A stretch of 64,000 nt of DNA, taken from contig NZ_POPB01000322.1 of NCBI RefSeq assembly GCF_002964045.1, forward strand, positions 1-64,000, in the 5' to 3' direction. This DNA is from Streptococcus suis. Its GTDB lineage: Bacteria > Bacillota > Bacilli > Lactobacillales > Streptococcaceae. The position numbers and the translations under genes are program-made. Position 1 is the first letter of the stretch; every line of letters starts with the position of its first letter. Of this stretch, positions 1-7,756 are shown piece after piece. The notes beneath the pieces were generated by a model, which saw nothing but the letters and a program-made list of their open reading frames with translations, made no database searches and had not been told where the DNA came from.

Positions 1-126
1 GCTAGGACTGTCGTAATCTAGCTTTGCCCTGATTTCTAGATGGGTTTGATGTTTCAAAACGAAGAGAATTTTAATGTTTTTATCTTTGATTCCGATTAGT
101 TCTGTGGTATGATAAAGCTGTTCCAT
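1..126 (-). CDS. ISL3-type transposase, N-terminal 42 residues (partial)
   Basis: The first 42 codons of an open frame that continues past the window start. The N-terminus begins MEQLYHTTELIGIKDKNI and continues to LDYDSPS, which resembles ISL3/IS1167-type transposases, where a zinc-finger Cys-x-x-Cys would follow just outside the window. An AGAAAGGG ribosome-binding site precedes the ATG. Whether the rest of the gene is intact cannot be judged. Confidence 0.65.
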   Translation of the reverse strand, partial: MEQLYHTTELIGIKDKNIKILFVLKHQTHLEIRAKLDYDSPS

Positions 127-251
127 ATGAACCCTTTCTAATGAGTTGTTTAGTCGCTTTTCATTATAGGTCATATGGGACTTTTTTTCTACACTCAAAA
201 AGGCTCCATAATCTCCACGGTGGATTTACCCACTACAGAAATTATAGAGCC
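1..251 (-). mobile_element. ISL3-family-like insertion sequence, end containing the transposase start
   Basis: The element runs off the left edge. Its right end is taken at 251, where GGCTCTATAATTTC (minus strand) starts the terminal inverted repeat. A second, imperfect inverted copy lies inside at 202-215, so 202-251 can fold back on itself. The transposase starts at 126 and reads out of the window. The left end, the partner repeat and any target duplication cannot be seen. Family placement rests on the transposase N-terminus and the terminal sequence style. Confidence 0.7.
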
Positions 252-320
252 ACTTTAGTGTACTCTTTTTTTCAACAATTTCAATCCTAAAACTCACTAT
301 TATCAACATTTTTAGTCAAA

Positions 321-484
321 AACAGAACTTAGTCTGAGACTAAATTCTGTTGATTTTATGCAGTTTTCTCAAAGTAACTTCTGGAAGGACGGGAACTAGA
401 ACTTACTTTGAGAATTTACCATTTCTTTGTCTCAGTCTAATTTCCAGCTTTGGTATTAGACTAGAACTTACTTTGAGAATTTTA
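321..484. repeat. Cluster of short inverted and direct repeats
   Basis: Three linked repeats are visible. A 15-bp inverted repeat with one mismatch occupies 321-335 and 337-351 and could form a hairpin. A 23-bp sequence containing CTAGAACTTACTTTGAGA is perfectly duplicated at 395-417 and 460-482. An inverted copy of its core, with one mismatch, lies at 366-382. No gene is supported here. It may be debris of a small mobile element or a regulatory array. Confidence 0.6.
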
Positions 485-520
485 GTCTCCGTTCAAAAAA
501 ATAAAATTAAATCATTTCTG

Positions 521-549
521 TTGAAAATATTAAATCTATAGGTTATAAT
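521..549 (+). promoter_or_regulatory. Sigma-A type promoter of the B12 riboswitch RNA
   Basis: TTGAAA at 521-526 and TATAAT at 544-549 are separated by 17 bp, a near-consensus vegetative promoter. Transcription would start near 556, about 20 bases before the riboswitch. No plus-strand protein gene lies downstream. Confidence 0.75.
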
Positions 550-574
550 AATAATGCTAGAAATTGATTTTAGT

Positions 575-720
575 ACTTTTGGAAACATGGAAGTTTGGTG
601 TAAATCCAACGCGGTCCCGCCACTGTGATAAGCTTTGCTTTAAGTCAGGTCTTTGGTTTCAAATTTTAGTAGATTACATGCCTCGATGTAAGGTGTGTTG
701 TCAGTTTGGATAAGGCATTT
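575..720 (+). promoter_or_regulatory. Cobalamin (B12) riboswitch
   Basis: The conserved core is clear: GGTGTAAATCC at 597-607, GTCCCGCCACTGTGA at 614-628, and a B12-box-like AAGTCAGG at 642-649 followed by TTTGG. Flanking arms that could pair, ATGCCT near 678 and AGGCAT near 713, follow. The element is on the plus strand and its downstream neighbour is a convergent gene, so it does not lead into a coding sequence. The outer boundaries are approximate. Confidence 0.85.
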
Positions 721-770
721 CGAATACTTTTCCATTATTGGCTCTACATGTAAGTACCTTTCATTTTCTA

Positions 771-848
771 AAGATAAGGAGACTTATCTTACTGCAATGG
801 AGCAGGGCCGATAATCGGGAAAGCTACCGTTAACCAATGATGCTTAAC
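771..848 (+). promoter_or_regulatory. Candidate ANTAR-binding dual hairpin in the riboswitch RNA
   Basis: An 8-bp perfect hairpin (771-790) is followed by CTGC-AATGGA-GCAG (792-805) and by a seven-base-armed hairpin with loop AATGAT (829-848, one C-C mismatch). Both loops are six bases with A in position 1 and G in position 4, the recognition rule of ANTAR proteins. The first stem is only 4 bp. Function as a regulator sink is inferred. Confidence 0.55.
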
Positions 849-941
849 AATCCATACACTGTTGTATAATCGCTTTCTTAACGTGACCATCAAGCCATCT
901 TTGATAGACTTATTAAGGTGGCTTTTCTCATACAGTCTGAA

Positions 942-975
942 AAACTCGACACAGTAAATTGTGTCGAGTTTAATC
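942..975. terminator. Convergent intrinsic terminator
   Basis: A perfect 12-bp stem, AAACTCGACACA with its complement at 960-971, has a 6-base loop. It is followed by a short T run on the minus strand and a weak T-rich tail on the plus strand. It sits between the convergent riboswitch RNA and the glycoside hydrolase gene and probably serves both. Confidence 0.7.
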
Positions 976-1088
976 ATTTTTCAAGTTGTAAAAGGAAACA
1001 TTCAATAGCTAGAACCTGAATACATCGCCAGTGCTATTCACCGACTAATGACAAATCAATATTCAATCAGGACAACATGCAAAATACA

Positions 1089-4000
1089 TCAGTAATTGGT
1101 ATTCAACATTGATTGAATTCGAGTATCCAGTGTTCTTGTTGACAAAGTTCTACCTACCAAAGCAGCACGAAGTCTATCATTTGCAGTATTAATTGCTACC
1201 TGACTCTGTCCTTGCAATGCAGTACGAGCTGCTGCTAGTTCCGTTTGGATAGTGCGGCGTTGGGCAGCGGTATAACGACTCGTTACAATGCTATGAGCTT
1301 GGTCAATCGCATTTAATAGATAACCTGTTGTTAAACTTACGACAGTATTTGAAGGAATGACCTTCAATTCTGCTACCGCTACAATTTTATTGACCATACT
1401 TGGACGCCAGTGATGTGTTTCCAGAGCAGTTAAGCGGAAATACTTGGCTTGTACAGCTGCAAATCTAATCGAACTTGTTGCAGTTGTTGTTTGGAAGCTA
1501 ATCGTATTATCAGTATTGCCATTTGTAATCGTAACACGTTTCCATGTTTTTCCGTCTAGACTGTATTCCAAATAGGCTTTCTTGATATTGCCTACCGCAT
1601 TTGCTGCATCTTGACGTGGTGTGTACTGAACTTCTGCAATGGACTGAGCTGTCTGCAATCCAATAACAACCTGTTGCTTGGTCTGACTGTTATCTTGAGT
1701 TGGAGAACTTACCCAATAGGTGTTTTTGTTTCCGTCTGAAAGGAGGGAAGCACGTCTTTCTCCACCATCATTACTATCAAATGACGTTGCGGATGTAAGG
1801 CTGGTATCTAAAGCAGCACCTTTTTTACCTGGATTTAATTGCTGGTATAATTCCAAGGCGGTTTCAAAATCCCGTGCCTTATTTTCAAGAATAAATCGAC
1901 TAAAGGTTCCAGCAAAATTTGTACCTGCTAGTTTGAGTGTCGAACGGCTGAGCTGTTGATTTAACTTAGAAGAATTGTAGTGACTATTATGCAATTCTCC
2001 GTTGATGTACAAGCGTAAGCTACCGTTAGCAACACGAACAGCTGTAATGGTTACTTCTTCTCCAACTGCAATCAATTTATCAGCTTGACCACGGTCTGCT
2101 GTACTCAGTTGTGTAAATGGAGCTGAGGTAACTTTCTCACCCTTGACTTCAAAGACAGCTCGACCAGCCTCATCAACAGATAATTTCCATTGATTCGATT
2201 GCTCTGCGAGTATTTGACCAAGTCTATTTAATTTGGCCTTGACTGTCACTGAGAAAACTCCTCGTCCTTCTACACCGTCATTATCCAAACTATAATTATG
2301 AGAAAGACGACTGATATCTTGAACGACTCCATTACTGAAGGTCGTAAAGCTCACTTTTCCGTTCGATAGGTTTGCAAGCCCAGCATTGTCTTTGACATTT
2401 GAATAGCTCACCGATACTTTTTCTCGGTCTGTCAAATTTTTACCTAGTTGCAAGGTTACAGTTCTAAGGTTCTCATTTAATTTGACTGATTTTACTGTAT
2501 GTCCAGCAACTGTGAAACTTGCCTTATCAATCACCACACGCTCATCAAATTCAAGTGTAATGGTATTATCAGTAATTGCTTTAGCTTCGAAAACTTGGGC
2601 AGGTCGTTTATCCTGACTCGTCGAATATTGGAAGATAACCGTTTCATAAGGTTTCAGAGTGATTCGGAGAACATCGCCATAATTTGTTACTGAACTTGTA
2701 TCATGTCGTTTGTCACCTAAAACTGTCACTCTGTGCAAACCTGTTGTTCCTTCTCGCATTCCGACAATTCGGTCTAGGCGCAATTCATAGCTCTGTTCTT
2801 TATCTATTGGGTTGCGGACAGATACAATTCCATTATTCGCATCCCAAGCAGAGTAACCATAGACTTCTCCCTCGCGAGGTTGACCACCATGGTAAACTGC
2901 ATTTCGAAGTGTTTCAAAATTAGACTCTATCCATTTGACAGCTTCACCATTGACCTGCCACTTGGCGTCGTCCAACATACTTGGACTATAGTAAAATTCC
3001 CAGAATCCTGTACCACGAGTGCCCAGCATGTAGAGATAGGTTCGGAAGTCTTCGGTAGAGAAATTGATTTGACCACGTGCTGGTCCAAGCGGTGTCATCT
3101 TCTTACTTGTATGGGCTGTTGCTCCATAAACTGGATCATGGTTATAAATATTTGAAAATGGGATCTGCCACTTACGATCACGGACTAACTTTTCATAAGA
3201 ATCATCCCGATAAGTCAGTGCCTCATTGACATCGTTACCAAAATCAAGGGTATCATACGGAGCCTTCTTGACCCCATCCTGATAATCTACATCGGCAGTA
3301 TTTTGCATCCAAATCGAATTGACCCATTGCAAGAACCATGGTGACGGTGGAATGTAGGATGTCAGATTGATCCACATCTGATCAGCACTTGGAGCATTGT
3401 CACGAATAATATGATACAATTCAATCCAACGCTCATGAGCTTCTGTCATGGAATACATATTTTTGTATCCACCACCGATGTAATTGCCAGCAGTATCTGT
3501 TGTCTGTTGCGGATAGCGGAGCATCCCGTCCAATTTCCAATAGTTAATATCAAATTCCTGGCCATAATTTGCAAACAATTCTTTCAAACCATCGACATAT
3601 CGTTTATCTCCGATGTAGACATCGCCTGCTGGTGTTTTTGAACCGAGATTATTTTCTGCTAGGTAATTGGCCATGGTTCCTTCTGTTCCATAACCACCAC
3701 GTGGTCCCATCCAGAGTCCAAAATCCGAACCAAAACGTTTGACCTGTTTACTTGAATCATAGAGTTTGTTAGGGAACTTGCTATTAAAATCCCACAAGGA
3801 ACGAACATTTTGCCAACCATCATCGACAACAAATGAATCAAGAGGGGAAATTCCGCCGTTCGTAAAGCCACGGTCAATTTCGTTGAAACTTGATTGAATA
3901 TTTTCTGCGGTAATATTCTTCATCAAGTCATACCATGAATTATACTGCTTACGGAAATAAGTCTTTGTACCAATTTTAGCGATGTAATCGTAGAAGTCTT

Positions 4001-6791
4001 GTTGCAAGACACTATAGTCATTGGAACGAGCAACACCCACAACTGTATTCCATGTCCGGTAATTGCCATTTTCATCCAAATCTAGTTCCGCCAAGGTTTT
4101 TCCTGAATAATAGCGTGACAACAACTGCTTGTTGGTACTTTCAACCGTATTCCAAGAAATCGGGAATTCCGAACCTGTGTAGAAACTCCCTAAATATACC
4201 GGCTGACCTAGGCCAGCATGGAAGCCATCAAAATTTGCCATTTCAGCAATTGGTGCCTGTTTTGAAAATTCTTCATACTTTTGATTTTCAACTAACTGGA
4301 ATCGTTGAAGGTCAATTGTATCAATGGTTAAGGTAGAACGGTACTGTTCTGGAACAGAAATGGAGATATGTGACTGGCTAAATTTAGCTTCTTTTTTTAG
4401 ATTCATCACATACTGAACAATTACAGGTACATTTTTATAGGTAAATGGTTTAAAGGTATAAGTTATAGTCTCTTCCTGGGCAGTTTTAACTCTTACTACA
4501 CCATCTTCAGCCAAGGTCAATTTATCAAGTGAGATTTGGGTACGAGCTTGGTAGGCATCCAATTCTTTCTGGTAGGCCTTTTGACGGGCTTCCTGACGTG
4601 CTCGAACTTGAGCAACGGTAGAGCTTGATATATCTAATTCAGCAATGGCAGCATAGGGTTGACCATTTTGAGAACTAATTGCTTCAAAACGAATGGCTTG
4701 GACATTCTTTTTGGTTTGTCCAAAGTCAATGTATTGGGCCTGTTTAGGATTTGAGGTGATTGTTCCTTCCTTGAATAGAGTAAAGTCACTCTGCCCCTTT
4801 TCCTTAATATAGAGTTTATAGTCCTTAATCAGACCATTCACATTTTCTGGACCGTCTTGACGAGGTAAATAAATCAACGTGCGAATATCTTTGGCAGTTG
4901 GGAAAGTAATATCAACATAGGCTGGCAGGGTTTTATGAGGGCCGGTACCTGCATTGTGGTAATTACTGTGCCAAATTGTATTCTGATCTCCATCAAGAAC
5001 GAGCTGAACATTCCCTTCTCGCTTGCTAGCATTCGCTTGACTATTAGTGGAAACAAGCCATTGGCTACGGTCTTTTGATTCTGGCTCATATAAGGGTTGA
5101 CTCGGAACTGGCGTCGTATCCGTCGCATCTGGTTTAAACTGGATGACAAACTCTTTTGACCCCTCTAAAAATTCAACAGTTTCCTTGTTATTTCCTGGTA
5201 GTTTGTTGACAATATTAACCGTGCGAAGTTTGCCATCTCTGACAATCATGTTACGACTCATATAGTCATTTTCAAGGACAATATCCTGATTTTCAACAGT
5301 AGGATTGCTATTGATTTTTCGACCAGTAATTGAGACCTCTGCTACTGCAACGAGTGTATTATGTTTCGCTGCAGATTGCCAGTGGTAAGTATCAAGTGCA
5401 GCAATACGGAAAAATTGTGCCTCAACTGGACTAAACTGCACAATCTTTGTTTGCTTGCTAGTATCAAATACAAACACATTGTCTGTACTTCCAACAATGT
5501 TCACACGTTGCCAAGTATTCTGATCCGTTTTGTACTCGATATAACCTCGCTTGATATCGCCAGTCGCATATTGATTGCTTTCACCATCCTGACGAGGTGT
5601 AATATCGATTGAGTTGACCTTTGCCTTCTCTGTCAGTCCTACAGTTAGGTACTGGGTAGCGTTCTTGTTCCAATCGCTTTCAGCATTATTACTTTGCCAC
5701 AGAGTATTTGGATTTCCATCGGTAGCATAGCTGACTTTGCGACCACCGCCATCTTTAGCATCCCAGCTAGTAGCTGTTGTATAGCGTGGGTCAATGGTGA
5801 CCAAGGAATCAGCTGAAACTCTTTTAACTCCTATCGGCTTAAATTCCGCAGCAGCAACCACTTGATTGAGCTTTGAAGGATTCCAATGGTAGGTCTCTAA
5901 ACCAAGTAATTTAAAATAGCGGGCAGTCACTGGTTCGATTTCAATGGCCTTAGTGACACGATTAGCATTTAAATGGAAGCTATTATCATTACTTCCCACT
6001 AAACCTTCACTATTTCCAGTTTCTGGATCAATGATTGCTGTCGGAATGGCTTCCTGCCAATTTTTCCCATCAATACTATGGAAAATTTTCCCGACCTTGA
6101 TATTCCCAACAGCTCTAGCCGTTTCTTGTCTAGGGGTGTAGAGAACTTGGCTAACCTCTGCTGTTTCTGTCAAACGCACAGTTACAGTTTGAGGATTGCT
6201 GGTTGAATTTGGACTTGATGGATTTGATGCCCAATGAGTAGTAGACTTGTTATCAATAACATGGATCTTATCACCTTCAGGATCATTCGAAGTTACTTCT
6301 ACATAAGTTGGGTCAACAGGAATTTCTACCTCAACAAGAGCTTCCGCTACACTTACAGGAGCTTCCGCTACACTTCTTGATTGGTAAACAGGAGAAGTTT
6401 CAGTAGCGACAGGAGCTTCTAATTCAGCTGAGCTTGTTGTCGCCTGCGTATTCACATCTGATGGCAGGTTTTGTGCAGCAACTTCTTGTTCAGCTGGATT
6501 CAAGTCGGACACTGGAACGGTTTCTGTCCCAGCCTGAGTCGATGAAACAACAACCTCTTCTGTGCTTGCTGCTGGAGTAACACTGGTCTCTGTTACTGCT
6601 TGAGTAGCTTCTGTTTGGCTTGTAGCCACTGTTGTCGAAATCGTTTCCGTTCCTGACGGTGTCGAAATTGTATCAGCTGCCACCTTTGGTGCTGAAGATA
6701 AGCCCGCAAGCAGGACACCAATCGCTACCGAACCAATTCCCAGACTCGTTTTACGAATCGAATATTGATAATTGCGATTTAATCGCTTCAT
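1089..6791 (-). CDS. YSIRK-secreted multidomain glycoside hydrolase with discoidin-type carbohydrate-binding domains
   Basis: This 1900-residue protein has a YSIRK-type signal peptide (Y10-K14, then a hydrophobic stretch ending in ...KVAA). A Ser/Thr/Ala-rich region follows to about residue 160, then three F5/8-type (discoidin/CBM32-like) modules at about 165-325, 330-500 and 565-725. A catalytic region spans about 790-1400, an Ig-like segment about 1420-1500, a laminin-G/concanavalin-like segment about 1500-1640, another F5/8 module about 1660-1815, and a helical tail. Catalytic-region motifs D990-D-G-W and Y-W-K-L-D1088-G recall clan GH-D (GH36/GH31-type) enzymes, with D1088 a plausible nucleophile. 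The exact family and substrate are uncertain; host glycans are likely. No LPXTG signal follows, so anchoring is unclear. The ATG at 6791 is preferred because AGGAG lies 7 bases upstream. Confidence 0.75.
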   Translation of the reverse strand: MKRLNRNYQYSIRKTSLGIGSVAIGVLLAGLSSAPKVAADTISTPSGTETISTTVATSQTEATQAVTETSVTPAASTEEVVVSSTQAGTETVPVSDLNPAEQEVAAQNLPSDVNTQATTSSAELEAPVATETSPVYQSRSVAEAPVSVAEALVEVEIPVDPTYVEVTSNDPEGDKIHVIDNKSTTHWASNPSSPNSTSNPQTVTVRLTETAEVSQVLYTPRQETARAVGNIKVGKIFHSIDGKNWQEAIPTAIIDPETGNSEGLVGSNDNSFHLNANRVTKAIEIEPVTARYFKLLGLETYHWNPSKLNQVVAAAEFKPIGVKRVSADSLVTIDPRYTTATSWDAKDGGGRKVSYATDGNPNTLWQSNNAESDWNKNATQYLTVGLTEKAKVNSIDITPRQDGESNQYATGDIKRGYIEYKTDQNTWQRVNIVGSTDNVFVFDTSKQTKIVQFSPVEAQFFRIAALDTYHWQSAAKHNTLVAVAEVSITGRKINSNPTVENQDIVLENDYMSRNMIVRDGKLRTVNIVNKLPGNNKETVEFLEGSKEFVIQFKPDATDTTPVPSQPLYEPESKDRSQWLVSTNSQANASKREGNVQLVLDGDQNTIWHSNYHNAGTGPHKTLPAYVDITFPTAKDIRTLIYLPRQDGPENVNGLIKDYKLYIKEKGQSDFTLFKEGTITSNPKQAQYIDFGQTKKNVQAIRFEAISSQNGQPYAAIAELDISSSTVAQVRARQEARQKAYQKELDAYQARTQISLDKLTLAEDGVVRVKTAQEETITYTFKPFTYKNVPVIVQYVMNLKKEAKFSQSHISISVPEQYRSTLTIDTIDLQRFQLVENQKYEEFSKQAPIAEMANFDGFHAGLGQPVYLGSFYTGSEFPISWNTVESTNKQLLSRYYSGKTLAELDLDENGNYRTWNTVVGVARSNDYSVLQQDFYDYIAKIGTKTYFRKQYNSWYDLMKNITAENIQSSFNEIDRGFTNGGISPLDSFVVDDGWQNVRSLWDFNSKFPNKLYDSSKQVKRFGSDFGLWMGPRGGYGTEGTMANYLAENNLGSKTPAGDVYIGDKRYVDGLKELFANYGQEFDINYWKLDGMLRYPQQTTDTAGNYIGGGYKNMYSMTEAHERWIELYHIIRDNAPSADQMWINLTSYIPPSPWFLQWVNSIWMQNTADVDYQDGVKKAPYDTLDFGNDVNEALTYRDDSYEKLVRDRKWQIPFSNIYNHDPVYGATAHTSKKMTPLGPARGQINFSTEDFRTYLYMLGTRGTGFWEFYYSPSMLDDAKWQVNGEAVKWIESNFETLRNAVYHGGQPREGEVYGYSAWDANNGIVSVRNPIDKEQSYELRLDRIVGMREGTTGLHRVTVLGDKRHDTSSVTNYGDVLRITLKPYETVIFQYSTSQDKRPAQVFEAKAITDNTITLEFDERVVIDKASFTVAGHTVKSVKLNENLRTVTLQLGKNLTDREKVSVSYSNVKDNAGLANLSNGKVSFTTFSNGVVQDISRLSHNYSLDNDGVEGRGVFSVTVKAKLNRLGQILAEQSNQWKLSVDEAGRAVFEVKGEKVTSAPFTQLSTADRGQADKLIAVGEEVTITAVRVANGSLRLYINGELHNSHYNSSKLNQQLSRSTLKLAGTNFAGTFSRFILENKARDFETALELYQQLNPGKKGAALDTSLTSATSFDSNDGGERRASLLSDGNKNTYWVSSPTQDNSQTKQQVVIGLQTAQSIAEVQYTPRQDAANAVGNIKKAYLEYSLDGKTWKRVTITNGNTDNTISFQTTTATSSIRFAAVQAKYFRLTALETHHWRPSMVNKIVAVAELKVIPSNTVVSLTTGYLLNAIDQAHSIVTSRYTAAQRRTIQTELAAARTALQGQSQVAINTANDRLRAALVGRTLSTRTLDTRIQSMLNTNY

Positions 6792-6902
6792 TTTCATTCT
6801 CCTATTTCATGTATGTCAAACACTTTTTTCAAAAAATAATATGTATATACACTAAAATACTTTTAAAATCTTTTGGTCAAAATGTATTTTGTGAGCTTTT
6901 AT

Positions 6903-6931
6903 AGTATAGAGTAAACTCCTTAATAAATCAA
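6903..6931 (-). promoter_or_regulatory. Promoter of the glycoside hydrolase gene with 21-bp-spaced direct repeats
   Basis: On the minus strand, TTGATT (6926-6931) and TATACT (6903-6908) are 17 bp apart. GAGTTTACT occurs twice, at 6910-6918 and 6931-6939, exactly 21 bp apart and flanking the -10/-35 spacer. A two-helical-turn period suggests a binding site for a dimeric regulator. The rest of the 6798-7150 gap is AT-rich, with no gene and no clear terminator for the operon upstream. Confidence 0.55.
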
Positions 6932-7150
6932 GTAAACTCTCCTTTATATAAGATATAACAATACTTTGTTTTTAAGTGTTAATAATAAAAAAACGAATGA
7001 TTTCGAAGCGTATTTAAAAACTTCCAATCAATCGTTTGTAAAATATGACACAAGTGTTCAATTAAGTTATTTACCAGAAAAACATTATTCATCCAGTTGA
7101 TGATAAAACTCAGAAAACTCATTTCCATTTTATTGCCAGAGTCTGAAAGT

Positions 7151-7723
7151 TTACTTTTCAAGGTCTTTCTTTTTCTTAATAAGACTCCCCATTTTAATAG
7201 CATGATCATTATAGTAACGATAGTGTCGACCTGAACCATCACCGATATAGCTGATCGGTGAAAAATCACTGCCCTTAAAATCACCATGCTCATCAAGCAA
7301 GTCTTCTTCTACCACTCTGCGCGTTACTTTTCCGATAATATTGGTCAACTTACCACATTCCACAAGTTCAACAACTTCGCACTCAATAGAAATGGGGCAT
7401 TCATTGACCAAAGGAGCATCAACCGTTTCACCAACTGTATAGGTCAAACCAGTCAAGGCAAATTTATCTTTACGGCTATTAAAACCAGCTATTTCTACTT
7501 CTTCCAGCAAATGTTCTCTTGGAATATTGACAGTGAAGTGACCATGTTTGCTGATTTCTGTCACAGCATTTCCCTTTGTCCTCACGCCAATCACCATCAT
7601 GCTCCCAAGGGAATAGACGGAACTTGAGGTCGTTATATTGTATCCATGAACATCATCCTTGTAACCCAAAAAGAATACCGGAAAGCCAAAATATAACTTA
7701 CGTGTCTCAAATGTTTTTTTCAC
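7151..7723 (-). CDS. Flavin reductase-like FMN-binding split-barrel protein
   Basis: The 190-residue protein fits the flavin reductase-like family, with an N-terminal motif around VHGYNITTSSSVYSLGS and a central FTVNIPREHLLEEVEIAG stretch typical of the split barrel. It is the last gene of the B12 operon, 33 bp after the flavin oxidoreductase. A flavin reductase at this position could supply reduced flavin to bring cob(II)alamin to cob(I)alamin for the PduO adenosyltransferases. That link is inferred from position only. A general FMN or nitro-reductase role is the alternative. Confidence 0.7.
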   Translation of the reverse strand: MKKTFETRKLYFGFPVFFLGYKDDVHGYNITTSSSVYSLGSMMVIGVRTKGNAVTEISKHGHFTVNIPREHLLEEVEIAGFNSRKDKFALTGLTYTVGETVDAPLVNECPISIECEVVELVECGKLTNIIGKVTRRVVEEDLLDEHGDFKGSDFSPISYIGDGSGRHYRYYNDHAIKMGSLIKKKKDLEK

Positions 7724-7756
7724 CTTTAACTCCTTTAGGTAGTTTTTTGAACATCA

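Larger units (their letters stand above)
556..975 (+). ncRNA. Putative EutX-like riboswitch-containing regulatory RNA
   Basis: The sequence shows promoter, cobalamin riboswitch, dual A-x-x-G-x-x hairpins and a terminator, in that order, on the plus strand and with no supported reading frame. In Enterococcus (EutX) and Listeria (Rli55) RNAs with this layout bind the ANTAR regulator EutV when adenosylcobalamin is absent, and are shortened by the riboswitch when it is present. The same function is inferred here. It fits the two ANTAR-type leaders in front of the B12 genes at 33179-33253 and 37501-37571. The expected ligand-dependent early terminator between about 715 and 790 is not obvious. The full-length RNA would be about 420 nt. 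Confidence 0.6.

Noticed and set aside
350-541. 63-residue plus-strand open frame
   Set aside because: It is built from the short repeats and runs into the riboswitch promoter; there is no ribosome site.
771-790. Hairpin as the riboswitch expression-platform terminator
   Set aside because: The 8-bp stem is perfect but no T run follows on the plus strand.
789-977. 62-residue minus-strand open frame
   Set aside because: It spans the candidate ANTAR hairpins and the terminator of the riboswitch RNA, has no ribosome site and resembles no family I know.
978-1088. LPXTG tail of the glycoside hydrolase lost by frameshift
   Set aside because: No LPXTG-like sequence was found in the minus-strand frames after the stop.
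1089-6791. GH101 endo-alpha-N-acetylgalactosaminidase
   Set aside because: Size and domain plan suggest it at first sight, but the DDGW and WKLDG motifs look more like clan GH-D, so only a general hydrolase call is made.
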